Assembly (NCBI GenBank): GCA_036897525.1
Contig: JAYMTJ010000010.1
Span: 1-64,000, forward strand
Source: Pelargonium x hortorum
Lineage: Eukaryota; Streptophyta; Magnoliopsida; Geraniales; Geraniaceae
Direction of reading: 5' to 3'
DNA length: 64,000 bases
The position numbers were made by a program, and so were the translations under genes. The notes under the pieces were generated by a model that saw nothing but the letters and a program-made list of their open reading frames with translations, was not told the origin of the DNA and did no database searches. This document shows, piece after piece, positions 51,678-64,000 of the stretch (positions are counted from its first letter, which is position 1; each line of letters opens with the position of its first letter).

Positions 51678-51689
51678 TGATCATGATCA
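51678..51689. repeat. 12-bp perfect palindrome
   Basis: TGATCATGATCA, two overlapping TGATCA sites back to back. No neighbouring gene. Confidence 0.9.
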
Positions 51690-54157
51690 GTAACTCAAAA
51701 ACTGCTCCTTAAGCGCTTAGAATTTCTACAATTAAAATAAAAATGAAGTCTACTAAATGGAATAGCCTCGACCTTTGGAAAAATCTAAACTAAGGTATTT
51801 ATTTAAGGAATTTAGCTAGCAGATAGATACACACTACAACTAATTTCAAGGATAAATTTGTGTCTTTCTGATCCTATTAATTAATGGAAGCTTAAGTGTC
51901 CCAAATTTCTTTATATACTTTTCTTTTTTATAGGGTATACCAAAGGAGAACTCTCGTGCGAATACCTTTTTTAAGGCAGAGGATTATCCTTAAGTAAATG
52001 GTCTTTACTCATTCATTCATATTTAGTCACCCATTTTAAATAAGAGTAAGGAAGGGTACTCATAAGCAATAAGGAATTCTCATTTTATATAGGCCCTTTT
52101 GAGGTATCATAAGAACGATTCTATATAGTTAGTAAATTTGTAGCATTATAGGAGCTCTTTCCTAGCAGTATATTCTATAATTCAAACAAGAGCAACAAAA
52201 AACCGATTTTGTACATTTTGCATGTTAATAGTTAATTAAATAGGTGAGAGTCAAATTACTCTATCCTACAAGACAAGAGATTCGTATAGTATTACACGTC
52301 TAGATAAGTTTTCCCGCAATTAATTGATCCGCCTGTTCGTAATAGTTAGAATAAAATCTGTTGCTCAAAAAAAAAGTTAAGGAGTATCCGACGAGTTACC
52401 CACTACCAAGGCAAGGGCTCTACTAAACCAAACTTCTTTATAAAAAACAAAAGGATCCCTTTTCTTAGGGAACACCCGTACAGAATTCCTTTTTTGTGTA
52501 TTTGATGACGAACAAAAATCCGTTATAGTAGCTCTGACTTTCGGTTTCAAGATGTGCCAAAAATGAATAAGTTGTGTACGAGCAACAAGGTATCGAAATC
52601 CTAACTAAGAAATTCTCTATATATCGAGTAACCCAATTTCCTGTTTTTATTAGTCTGCGAGGGGCTTCTATAACCCTTACCTAAATAAAGGCTTCTCTAT
52701 TCTGTTTGATAACCTAAAGGGTTTGTAGTCAATTTATTAGAGCATAGACATTCCACAGTTTTCATATCTACATCAAATGTTCTAGTTAAGTACTTAGGAT
52801 CCGGAGTATGGATATCATGGAACAGAGTGCTAGGAGGTTTTAGTCTAAGATAAGCAGCTTCTATCGACTATAACTATAATAATGTGAGGTTAATGCCTAC
52901 AGGCAATCAAATGTTGTACTGCAAGATTTACTATACTGGCTTATAGCCGAGTATCCTTAGTATCCCTTAAAGAACCCAGATTTTAGCCTTTATTCTGACC
53001 TTTCTGAATAAGGTCAATTTGACCCTATATAAACTAAGCTAACGAAATAAATTACTAAATTTCTAGAAACTCTCCATTTGGCTTTATTTAATATTTAATT
53101 TAAGGGGAAGGAAAGACTAAAGGGTTTTTTGCCTTGGAAGATTTCCTTATTAGAACCGACTCACTTCCGAATATCCTGCTATTTAGCAACACACTATCTC
53201 TAACTTGTTAAGGTCCCTTTATCCCCATACTACCTGACCTTTATTGATTTTTCTAATCAGGATCTAGTTTTTCGGATTAGTATAGTAGCAGCCGCGAGAA
53301 TCTTGAGTACAGTAAGGGAAAAAAACGAAGTTAATTTTATAAACTCAGTAGCGATAGGCGCGGACCCACTTGCAGAATGTATTTTGGGTATAGTACTCCT
53401 TTTGATTTTGAATAGCCTTTTCTGTAACAAGACTGAGTAATTCTAATAGGGCATAAGCTCGGAGTGCTTTTCTATAGTAGTATAACGTGTTTTTTTTTTT
53501 ACTTTTTAGTTGCCAGCACCATCAGGTTTTCTTAATTTATTTAAGAACCAAAAGTGTTTCAAGGATCGCAGTAAAGGGGGTTTCTTCTTTTATTTTCTGT
53601 AAGTTAGTGCAAATTATTGTAGTATATAAAAGGAAAGAAATTCTGGAATACTGAGTCAAGCGGGTTCATGAACAACTGGTCTAGTTTAATTAAGTGACTG
53701 GGTATAGATCGCAACTTTCGGTATTTTAATTCTAGTAATGAAGTTTGCCTCTAGTAGAATTTTCTACTTTAGTCTCAAATTTCGTTGTCCGAGTAAAACC
53801 GACTGAACTGAAGCTTCCAGAGATTCTAAAAGGACTTCTGAACTCCAGCTAATACAAGAGGACTCTAACTAGATGCATAATATCTCTTTTCTGGGGATCC
53901 CTACAACCTACAAAATCCCTAAGATCTCTTATCGCTTTCAACTAATAAAACAAGGAAATCCTTATCCTTAGAAATGTATAGAAAAATCCTTACTTAACTT
54001 GTAAAACTCCTGCCTAGAATAACTTGAATACCTTTTAGAACAATACCTGACAATAGGAAAACTACTTATCCCCTAAGCTCTATGCTTGTCTTTACTAGCA
54101 AGCAGAAACACATTACCTCTTTATACTCCAATCTGATCTGAAATGGAAAACCCCAGT

Positions 54158-54170
54158 AAAAGACTTTCCA
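54158..54170 (+). repeat. Dispersed repeat family A, partial copy 3
   Basis: Ends in the same aaagactttcca word as 8148-8159 and 18698-18709. The upstream words differ, so only the right end of the family is recognisable. Confidence 0.45.
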
Positions 54171-54178
54171 GAAATCCT

Positions 54179-54196
54179 AATAGATTTTGAATACAA
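54179..54196 (+). repeat. Dispersed 18-bp word, copy 2
   Basis: One mismatch from 31440-31457. Confidence 0.5.
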
Positions 54197-57100
54197 ACTC
54201 AACTAAACAGTATCCTTTTACTAGGGCCTCTTCTTATGAGTGAGACTTAGGAGCTCAAAGAAATACGAGCTAGACCAAGAAATAATAATAATAACAAAAT
54301 TTGATAAGTTTCGAAGTTTCCCAATTTATTACATACAGGAGTCACTTTTAGTGGGCTGTTTGTATAGGGCCCCTTTTCTATAATGTGAGCTTTCTCTGCT
54401 TTTTTTTTTTTAATTCTTTGGCCTAAGCAGTACCTTGATAGCTAAAAAGATCTGAACGAAGTCTTTATTTTATACAGAAAATCTATTGACAATATATTGA
54501 CTAAGGTCTTTCCAGGTTTGTATTACCTATTAGCGGATACTCATCATAAGGAAAAGCTCACTTAAGAAAGGATTGGCTGAGTTTCTTCATATTCTGTATC
54601 TATAGTTTTCAAGACAAGCTATTATTTAGAATTCCTTATTTCCAGAAGTATAAGCCAGAAAAATTGACTCGTTTAGGGGCTTGCTTGCTATATTTAGATT
54701 CCCAGCTCTTTTATGAGGAGCTAGAGTTACATCATGGCTGAAGCCTTGGCTTTCCTTTCTCTTTTAATAGGATTTATTTATATGCTTGTTAAACCTTGTG
54801 TATTAAGCTTAGTAGTATAGTGGGTTTCCACTTAGTACCTTAGTTAAGTATCCATCCCTTTTTGGTGATAAAGCCTTACACGAGCTTTTAGAACTAACTA
54901 CAATAACTTTAATAGCTTTTGAAGCTGGAGCACTCAAAGGCAATTATAAGATTTCACTTCTTTGATTTCTAGTACGCAATTCATTATTGCAAATTATAAT
55001 CCATATTTTTCCTGTCTGCGATTAGTGCTTTATCCATTGCTTCTAAAGAAAATCTCTATATTTTATAGAAATGATATTGCCTTAGTATTATTCTTGGTTT
55101 AAAGTTAGACGCGATAATAGAGTTAGTAATATAAAGAAATATACTTGTTGAATATCTGCTAGATAAAGTAAGAAACAGTCAAGATATAAAAGCTATAATA
55201 TCTGTTGAAATAGCGCGTAATTTGTATACTATATTAGTAGAGTAGAATAGATTTTAGCTAGCTTATGCGGAATCCTGCTTAAACCTCTTGTTTCGGGAGA
55301 AGGGCATTTATGTTTATGCTATTTTGGAATAGAAGAAAAAAAGGTATTGTATCTATACATAGCTCGTTAATGAAAAATAAATACTAATCATTGTATTTAC
55401 CTTTTTACTTCGGTCTTTAGTATTAGTAACGGCTCGAATAGTTTAAGTTACAAGAATGTTTTTTGGACTGCCAAAATCCCAATTGCTACATAAGAGTTTC
55501 CTTATCTTATATCGAGTACTCCTTAACTTAACGTTGAGAGTGCTGTTAATAAAATAAGTAGGATGCCCCCCACTCTATTCTTTGTTGTTATTTCTCTTAA
55601 AGCCCGCAAGAATGTTAAATATTTTTTGATATTCTGGGTTTCCTATTTACTTACATTCCCTGTCTTTATATGAATAACATGGGTTACCCCTTACAATTAG
55701 AACCCAAACTAAGCAGTAAAAAATAAGAGTAAGATAAGACTAAACAGGGCCTAAGGAAGCGGAACTCCCTATGGTCGACGAAGTGTAGATACCGCTTATA
55801 GAGATGGTTGTAGGAAACAGATAAAGGGTGTCTGCTATTTATGGGATTTTTTTTATTACGTTCACATTCTCGCGAAGAAACCCTTAACTAGAGGAACTTG
55901 TCTAAATTAACAATGCTCTAAGATCTCTCAAGAAATTAGAAGTGTTTGCAAGTACAAGATATATATACGTAAACAATTTAACAAATTCCCTTTAATTTAA
56001 GTTATAATCCAGCTAAGTTACAAGTAGAAAATTCTATAAGAGTTGCTTCCGTTAGTAAAAAATAAATTACTATAGACTTGACTGACTCACTTGATCTACT
56101 GAAGAAAAGTAAGAATCAAGTTTTTACATTGAAACCTTCCTCCTTGCCTACCAGACTCGACCCTAAAGTAAAGGGTTGCCTTATAAACTACTTTTTTGTA
56201 TTCAAAACTATGCTCTTTTTACCCGTTTTATGTTAAAAGAAGTAGTACTTTATAAAACTTATCTTCAATTTGATAGAGAAATAGTTTTCTTTTTTTCTAC
56301 CCTTTGTTCTTTGTTTGTATTCCTTGAAACTAATTAAGAGAGAATACAGAATACACCGGTCAGGCTATAAGCCTTCCCTCCCTAATATAATAAACTGAGA
56401 ACTATCTAATACAATTACTATAAATAGCAGCACTTGCCCTACTCCCTCTCTTAAGGAAAGCCCTCTTCCTTTTTATGGGGAAAAACCCTCAACTTACTTG
56501 TGAGACCTATACCTTGTACTTGGATTTTGTAGCTTTCTTAGTCTTGATTTTAGCTGTTATTATACTGCCTGTCTTGTAGGCTGTCGGGGATTGTTAGGTA
56601 GGAAGTAGTAGTATTTATTATATCCATAGTAGTTATAGTAATAGATAGTATAGGCAGTTTTCTTTGTTGTATTTGATGTTATACGATTCTTCAGGTCAGG
56701 TATATCCCTCTTTTGTTTTGCTGTTACTACTTACTATAGAGAGCAGAAAGATAGGTTCTCATAGCTAAACGAGGAACCCAAGCCGGAATTAATACATTTC
56801 CAATGAGAGGTGCGAAACATTCCTCCCTTGCATTACAGGGTGTAAGTAAGAGTTCTTTTAAAGCAGTAATCGCATTATTAGAGCCGCCGTCTCATGAAGT
56901 TACCTAGTCTAAGGTCTGGCATTGAAACAAGTTATAGCTTGCAGTTACCACCACCAGCTCCCCTCTAATAATATACAGTAGAGCTCACAAGGGGTTTATA
57001 CCTATATCTTTATACTTTTTTATATATTTCTATTAGTCTTTGCACTTCTTCACAAGATTTGTTCTAGGTTCCCTGTTTTACATTACTAGCGGTGTATTTC

Positions 57101-60100
57101 CCGCTTGAAGGACTTGAGAAATCCGTTGAAAGTACTACCCTTTAACAATTAGGTAATTAATGGGACTTAAACTAATAAGTCTTTCTTTCTCGTGGCGTGG
57201 AGTTTGAAAACTATCACAGCGTATATAAAACGGCTTACTTGGGATAAGAGTAGGGCTTTTGCTTATTAAAACCAACAGAAGACTCTTATTGTTTGTCTTC
57301 AATCCTACTGAGTTTATTAGATAATATAGAAGTTTTAGGAAGTTCTTTGTTTTCAGCACTTTTTTAATTTTAATACGAGGTTCTATAGCTAGCGTCTATA
57401 TAACTAAAAGAGGTACTATTCCTACCTTTTGACAGTAAAAAAAGTAACTAAATATCTACTAAGTGTAGCAACCTTTGTGAATTATAAGTGATAATAGATT
57501 TCTTTACATAACGACGTCACTTCTTTACCTCTTTAAAGAGTATTAAGAACTTGCTAACATTATAGTTTATAGGTCTGCCTGCATATTAGTCTTGCTTCTT
57601 GATTGAAAACCTAGTAAAGGACTCATTAAATTTAGCGGTCCCTTTTTTTGATAAAGAAAATTCTTTTGAAGTTTTTTTTTGCAAGCTAAGCCCTGGCTTT
57701 CGGTCTTTGTGTAACCAACGGTCCCCTTTTTAACCAGGAACAAACTTCTTATTACCTACCTTATTACTTGTACTTGATCAGAAAGCTAAATCCTACAACT
57801 TAACCCGGAGCCTTGGCGAAGGAAAAGGAACTTAATAATATGTGTCGATTAAGATAGGGAAATTTCTCTAATATAGGGCATACCATACGCTGGGGTTTTT
57901 TGAATAATACAGGATTTTTTAAGAAAGAAAAGAGTAGTCGATAAGGCTCTCTAGTTAGTAGTTAGTTTTCCACCCGAACAAAGGTTTTCTATTTCAATCC
58001 AAAAAAAGCCTCTCCTTAGTTTCAATTCTATTAGTGAGTCTGGTTCTCTGGAAGCTGAAATTCTTTATTTATGAAGTTTAGTTAAGGGCCAGAGGTTTCT
58101 AGTTTCCTATATTCTACATTTGGCTTTAGGGGAATCCACAATCTAGAAAGAAAATCTATATAAGGTATTGAAGGACCCTTTTTTTACTGCTTGCTACTAC
58201 GAAATCAAAATTGTTAAAATAAGGGATTAAAAAGGAAAATATAAGGAACCTTTTTAACTAAGGTTACATAAAGCCAATCCTATAGGTACCGAAGTTAAGT
58301 ACACAAACTTTACTTACGGGAAAAATTTTCATTTCACTTTGTTGATTTGTGAAGTTATTGCTATCTTATCAAGTATAAGCTCCCTTGTTGCCGAGCTCTT
58401 CATTAGTAACCATCCTAAATTTCTTACTTTCGCTGCTTTTATATCAATAGTATTCTTGCTTCCAAGGGATTTTAGCCCTAAGAATCCTTACCCGGGCTAT
58501 CCTCCATAAAATAAAGTACGGCGGGTATGCATGGTTATATACTTACTACAAACTGACAGGGGGCGCTTTCAGAAGGCATCCGGGATTTGTGTTACGCAGT
58601 CCTATTTTCAAGAGAGCGTATAGATTTCATAGAATAGGAAGCGAGTCTTGTGTGCAAAGTCAAAATTATAAAGGCTTAGAACTGTTCAAGGGAAATCCCT
58701 TAAAAGGGTTGTGCATTAGTTTACTATTCTTGTATCTAACTCCTTTTTTGGAAAGCACGAGTCTAAATTTTAAGAAAACAAACAAATTAGGGAAGGGGAT
58801 TGCTGGCTTACTATACAAATACTATACAAAAGTGTTATTTTTGCTTAACCCGTACTACGTTAAAGGGGAGTTTTTATAAGGGTTAAAGATATCTTCTAGA
58901 TAACATGAAATTTAGAACGAACAGGATATCATAAGTGAATCTGAAGTAGGCCTCGACGAATCAAAAGGGATATTTTACTAACCAATTTTCTTATGCGACC
59001 GGTCCCCCTATCCCTAGTCCCTAACTTGGATAAAGATAAATATAAATAAGTACTCTTACATGTAAATGTTTGATTCTGATCTTCCTTTGTAAAGTTAAAG
59101 TTTTCCGTAGTTTAACTAAGCGCTAAAAAAACTAATTAATGAAATCTAATAATTAAAAATCATTTTCTTGTAAACGTTGCCAACACTCCCCTTTTTTTCT
59201 GAAAATAACTAACTAGGCGAGTAGAATTCAATCAGCAATCCCTAGTTTACGTTTTTAAGAATCCTAAAATTTGTATAAAACCTAAAAAAAAGTCTTTGTA
59301 GAACACTTCAATATCCTATACTTGTTAAGAGCTTTTTGTACCTTAGTTTTATATCTTCTATTTCCTTATTTAATTTACATTTGAGATAAAAAAAAAAGTA
59401 TTATCACCTCAGAGGAACACCTTAATTTAAGATCTTTTTAGCAGCGAGACTTTGAAATAAAAAACAGTTGAACAAGCTGTAGACTTGGTTATAAAAAAAA
59501 GAAGCGCAAGGTTCAGAATATTGAATTATACGAGGCCAAGACTGCTGAGTTGTAATGAAAAATGAAGGCAAAATCCAGTAAGTGTCACTATAGACTAATA
59601 CCGAAAAGCTTGGAAAGATAACCATTTGCCGGTAAAGGAAAGGTACATCTAACAAAATGAAAATAAAGGAATTGTACAAGGAGTTAAAAAGTATTAAAGT
59701 TAAGGGAGTTTTTTACGTATTTCTAATTACAAGCTTCCCTGACCTGAAGTTTATTTACTGGGGCCCCTCTCATTTAACTTTTAGCGAAAACAGGTGTATC
59801 CATTACCTTGTCAAGTACCCTTTTATTGGTAGATATTAATGAACTTCTTATCTTGTTATCTTATCCAAGTATTTCCAGATACAATTAATTGTTTTCTCAT
59901 TTGAGAATACGTATCCAGTAAAGTCTTTTTCTCCTGTTTGCTTACTACGAGGGAGGCTTTAAGAACTTTTTTCTTTAATTATGAGTACCTAATAATTTTT
60001 GTAAGTTTGGAATTCTAGGGTATTCTATATATCTCATTAGAGCCTCGACAATTACGAGTAAACCGGGATAAAAGCAAATAGGGAATATCATAAAAAATAT

Positions 60101-61900
60101 GACGGATAAGCTAGCAAGGATCCGTAAGATCACGCGTATAGAGCAAGTTTTAAGGGCTATTTCCTATAAAATTTTTAATCTAGGAGTAAGACTAAGTTAC
60201 AATTATCAATTAACGGGGGTTCCGTTTAGGGCGCCGAGAAATATACAAAAGAAAGTAGACTAAAACTAGATATATTTCATTGTTGCTTTCACAATCCATA
60301 TATCAAAATATCGCAGATTTATTGAAACAAGTGTGTAAAATTATAAGTACTTCGACTCTCCACTTACTTAAATTCTTATATTTCTACCCCCAGAAGCTAA
60401 GAATTACAATTACGTATTAGTATAGCTACAGGCTCGGGTTGGTTACTTCTGCGAGAGTATAAAGATAATTATATATCAGATTTCCTAGGCGTTGTAATAA
60501 GGCACCCTTTTGTAATCCGTTTTTTTAGCTAGAACTCTGAAATCAAAGGGCCTCCACGAAGTACTTCACATAAATAAATGTCGAGTATAGGATCCTTGAA
60601 ATTTATAGTACATTAAAGGAAAGGGGGCTACCTCTGTTAGATTATAAGCGCCCTTATCTCAGGTTATTTATCACTCATTTAGCTTTATTATATCTGAATG
60701 GAGGGGCTTCACTTCAATAGAAAAGCAATTGGTAAATATCCGTAGTAGTTAACTTTGACTCGGCAACTTCAAATTCTTTTGCCTTAGAAGTGCCTTTCCA
60801 ACTAAAGGCTCCTAGGTAGAGAGGGGTTGTCGTTTTAGTAGCATCCAAATTAGGAGTTCAAAGTGTGCAAAACTTAGTTTTTAGATTATGGGCGTTCGTC
60901 ACAGCATTTCTTTCTTTTTAACTGTGTTTCCCTTATCTTATATCATATATCTCACTTCAGCTCTCTCTGAAACCCTTCATATATAATATATCTGGAATTG
61001 GTATGGTGTAATTATTTATGCATAAAACGCACGAAAAAATGGAAAAAAGGGGAGGGTATTTTATAAATTCTCTACGTCGAGCACCCCAAAATGTTATAGT
61101 GCATTTAAATGGGCATACAGAATTCTAATAATTATGTACCGGAGACTTCTTTTAAAAGTAGAAGTAGTTCAATGCTTTGTAGGAGTAAAGTTCTTTTGGA
61201 GATTGTGCTGTGAAAACTTTTGCCATTTGGGTGTTGTAATCAAGTTACTAGAACGGATTAAAAACCGGGGAGGGTAACTAAAAGCTTGAATAAGTAGTAA
61301 GGTCTGCTAAAAGGGTAATTGTTTCTCAAAATATAGTAGTAGTAGTATAACGCTGTCAAGGAAAGCCTAAACTTTATTCACTCTACTGGATATTGTGAGC
61401 GGTCTTACCTGAACGGGTGTTCCTAGCCTCTTACTTAAAGTTTACTTTTGCTTTGTTTAAAATTTATCCTGTTTAAAGTTTTGAGAGAGATCCGAATTAC
61501 TTAGAAGCCTCAAACTCCGCTATGTAACCTCAGGAAATCCTCTTATATGAGATACTGTGTATGCTTATGATATTCCTCGAATTTTATATACTTAGTTTAG
61601 TATAGAGCACGCACGCCTATCTTAGCCCTTAGGACTTACTACAGCCTACTAGGAAGAAATTAAAGAAATATCTATATCAAAGTTCTGAGTAGAATTTTAG
61701 AAAGACCCCGGAATATATTGAATTGTGTTTTTTATTTTAGACTTCTTTCTTCCTTTCCTGTTTCAAAGCTATTTGATATACCCTGCCAATAACCTGTACT
61801 GTTCATGACAGGATGCCTGAATACACTGTGTCAATAATTTTTTTTTTGTTAACTCTCACCCCTTTCTACTAGCGGATTCGCGTCTAGAGTCTAGATATAT

Positions 61901-61930
61901 TGTACTTAACAAGTGTACTTACTTAACAAG
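61901..61930 (+). repeat. Imperfect tandem duplication
   Basis: tgtacttaacaag (61901-61913) is followed directly by the same word with a four-base insertion (61914-61930). Immediately upstream, tctagagtctaga forms a further short repeat. Confidence 0.85.
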
Positions 61931-62442
61931 GTGCGTACCCATGTAAGGGATTCCTTAGATGTAAAGTGCTTGCAGGGTCCCTTAAAAAAAGTATACTCGT
62001 TTAAAAGTACTCCCCGATTTGTTGCGTCTTTTAATTAAGATAAGAGAATACTCATGGATAGAAACTGAAAGTCAAAGTAATTCTGACGGGGCTTCTCTAA
62101 ATGCTCAAATTTACTTAGTTTATCATACCGAGCAAAAAAGAGAACCCAGTAAAATTGAAAAGCCGGGCCCATATAACGATAAAGCATAGAGGAGCCCCTC
62201 GTGGCAGGGTCAACAATACAAACAAAAGGAGGTGCTTTATGGTAATACAAGCCATACCTATAAAGTTTAACAAATACTTTATGCATTTAAAATAAAAAAG
62301 GGCCGGGCCTATCAATTTTCTTTTTATTACTTCCTATTCCTTAAATAAACCATTTGTTCTAGAAAGACTCCGGGAATCCTGCAAAAGAGCTTAATGCCTA
62401 AGTGTATTCCGGTACTTATGATAAACTTAGATTCTTAATCGC

Positions 62443-62472
62443 ACAAATCTGACAAATCTAGTCTAGTCTAGT
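62443..62472 (+). repeat. Two adjacent micro-tandem repeats
   Basis: acaaatct occurs twice within 18 bases, and is followed by three TCTAG units. Slippage-type short repeat cluster. Confidence 0.85.
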
Positions 62473-63364
62473 TAAGGCTTCCACCGAAAAAGGGTAGCTA
62501 ACAAAGAAAGGTAAGGCTGCTTTACCTAAAGCGTATTTACTCTATACACAAGGGCTTGCCCGCTTTCTTATAACACAAGAACTTAATAACCCCTAAAAAG
62601 AACTTTTCAATAACTTTAGTCCCCTTTGAAAACTGAAGTGAGGTACTGCTCACTCTGGATATTAAGCACTGCTAACTAAGTGTATGAAACTCTCTTCGAG
62701 GGAACCCTGTAAATCTATAAAAATTCTATAATCTACATTTTCCGGCAGCTGTTTAGTTATATTGAAGAACCCCTACTTTAAGAGCATACTCTGCGCCTTT
62801 CAATAGCAAGGACAAAAAAACAATGCTTGGATGTCTAACCGAAAGAGCTTGTGTGCTTTGGCTTTCTCGACTTAATAATAAAAGAAAGAGGAGGACTTCT
62901 CAGGCGGAGCTCCAAAGTCTTAGGCTTTACACATTTCCTTAACCTTAGCTTTCTAGCCTTGCTTAATTCTTTAGTTGACTTCTGGATTTATATACCTTTA
63001 ACTCAGTGTAATGATAAACAAATTATCTTTCATTATGAAACAAAGGGTAAACCTATAAAATGACCGGGGTCAGGGTTTCCTAGCATACCAGGATTCCTTG
63101 AACTTATACATCGGAGTTATAACACAGGGTCTGCGAGTCAATTGACTTCAGAGAGTAACCCGTTAACAAGGGACCTTTGCTAGCTAGAAGATTTATAACA
63201 TGAGAGAGTCAAAATTTCATATTGGACTCGTGTTTTATTGCTCTAAAAAGGAAGCTTCTGTTTCTTCATTCCATAGTTGCCGCTAACCAACTTGGCAGGG
63301 ATTACTTTACGAAATGTACTAATCAAGCTAAAACTTCAGAGTCATGGGAATAAACCCGGCCCAG

Positions 63365-63409
63365 CATTAGGACCCCTTAATATGGAATACCTGACCCTTC
63401 ATTAGGACC
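63365..63409 (+). repeat. Direct repeat pair cattaggacc
   Basis: The 10-base word occurs at 63365-63374 and 63400-63409, spaced 35 bp apart, both followed by C/T and then AA. It may be a drifted tandem duplication. Confidence 0.6.
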
Positions 63410-63659
63410 TAAAGCGATCCTTTATACCGGATTAATAGAAAACTCCTAATTACTAAAACTCTCAGTATCAAGTCAAAAGCTAACTCTTGTTTGTGGTACA
63501 ACTCTTATATGGAAATGGATTCCCTTCCCTTGCTTTATAGGTACAAAATCTAGGTAAAAGGGACTTCTTAATTAATGAGAATTCTAGAATTGGGTTGAAG
63601 CTTTGTGTATGCTATTTTGGCTCAGGATAACTCGAATTGTGTTATACTAGTTTAAGGGA

Positions 63660-63860
63660 TAGGTAGTAGCTACAAACAAGAGGACCTATAAGGCAGAGAA
63701 GACAAGGCTCCTAAGACAGCTATGAAGAGAGTGTAGGGATAGAGAAGAGTGTAGCTACAAAGACTTAGAGTATAGCACTGAAGAATATAGGTATGCCGGT
63801 TGAGAGTAACAGGTGAAAGAAGGCCTACAGAAAACCAAGTACAGGTAAGAGTCAGAAGTG
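63660..63860 (+). other. Purine-rich + strand tract
   Basis: A and G dominate, with gagtgtag repeated (about 63728-63735 and 63747-63754) and many agacaag/agagaag words. The minus-strand frame 63670-63873 (Leu/Tyr/Ser/Thr-rich) is a by-product of this bias. It resembles the purine-rich tract at about 28760-28930. Confidence 0.5.
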
Positions 63861-64000
63861 TGTGTGAATTCAAATAGGTAAAAAACTACGGGAACCCTAT
63901 ATTTACTGTAAAGAGGTTGTCTAGATATTATTCTTTTCCTAGGTATTCCTTAGCGAGCCCTGACCCTTTTATAAAGCAATCTCCTCTACAAGGCATTCTT
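63861..64000. other. AT-rich end of window
   Basis: Nothing recognisable. Confidence 0.5.

Larger units (their letters stand above)
51541..54200. other. AT-rich spacer with C-rich patches, no gene seen
   Basis: No open frame of 60 codons or more with a start. 51541-51800 and 53880-54200 are C-rich on the + strand. A cagccgcg word at 53289 recalls 16S rRNA, but nothing around it fits. The family A word aaagactttcca occurs at 54158-54170. Confidence 0.55.
54201..63659. other. AT-rich spacer, no gene accepted
   Basis: The frame 58589-58879 (GTG start, 96 codons) is basic and unrecognised. 59422-59679 (minus) overlaps 59657-59839 on the other strand. Two overlapping minus-strand frames at 62035-62315 compete with each other. 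Several small tandem duplications lie in the last 2.2 kb (61901, 62443, 63365). No RNA gene was seen. Confidence 0.5.

Noticed and set aside
53289-53296. 16S rRNA-like word CAGCCGCG
   Set aside because: The flanking bases do not match the conserved 530-loop sequence and no other rRNA signature is nearby.
58589-58879. 96-codon basic frame
   Set aside because: GTG start, no match to a known ribosomal or maturase protein, and within chance length.

Overview
The window reads as organellar DNA, most probably from an alga with a very large, gene-poor plastid genome. It is AT-rich (I judge about 35% G+C by eye, not counted). The only recognisable protein piece is at the extreme left edge: positions 2-226 carry a piece of rpoC1, the plastid-encoded beta' subunit of the bacterial-type RNA polymerase, with the diagnostic blocks [10 protein letters not shown] and [10 protein letters not shown]. 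rpoC1 is a plastid and cyanobacterial gene, so a plastid is the simplest source. A green-algal (chlorophyte) plastid with swollen intergenic DNA is my best guess, but the piece is too short to place the lineage.

After the rpoC1 piece, about 63.7 kb contains no gene I can recognise. By eye I found no tRNA, no rRNA, no small photosystem or ribosomal-protein gene, and no group I or group II intron core. At this base composition a rough calculation (stop chance about 7% per codon, six frames) predicts one or two open stretches of about 115 codons by chance in 64 kb. The longest seen are 121 and 114 codons. The open frames are therefore no longer than chance, and I treat nearly all of them as noise. 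One ATG-started basic frame (29579-29923) is kept at low confidence.

The DNA does have structure. (1) A relatively G+C-rich island at about 2.34-5.04 kb holds a 25-bp direct repeat, a low-complexity (TCAGT)-like block, and on the minus strand several overlapping, protein-like open segments, one rich in Thr, Glu and Val. (2) Stretches of about 0.5-1.5 kb show strong strand asymmetry: G-rich on the + strand at 2.86-3.6, 9.2-10.2, 19.0-19.9 and 23.5-24.9 kb, and C-rich at 13.1-13.9, 16.0-16.8, 24.9-25.7, 34.0-34.5 and 53.9-54.2 kb. The switch at about 24.93 kb is sharp. (3) Short degenerate copies of the same words recur kilobases apart (for example 3453/19508, 19088/24725, 18358/42872, 8115/18673/54158), which suggests old dispersed repeats that have drifted. 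(4) There are small tandem duplications, perfect palindromes and trinucleotide runs.

No pathway or operon can be reconstructed. The main biological point is the contrast between a conserved polymerase fragment that ends soon after its conserved block and a very long non-coding tract. That could mean a split or intron-interrupted rpoC1, a decayed copy, or a gene desert in an inflated organelle genome.
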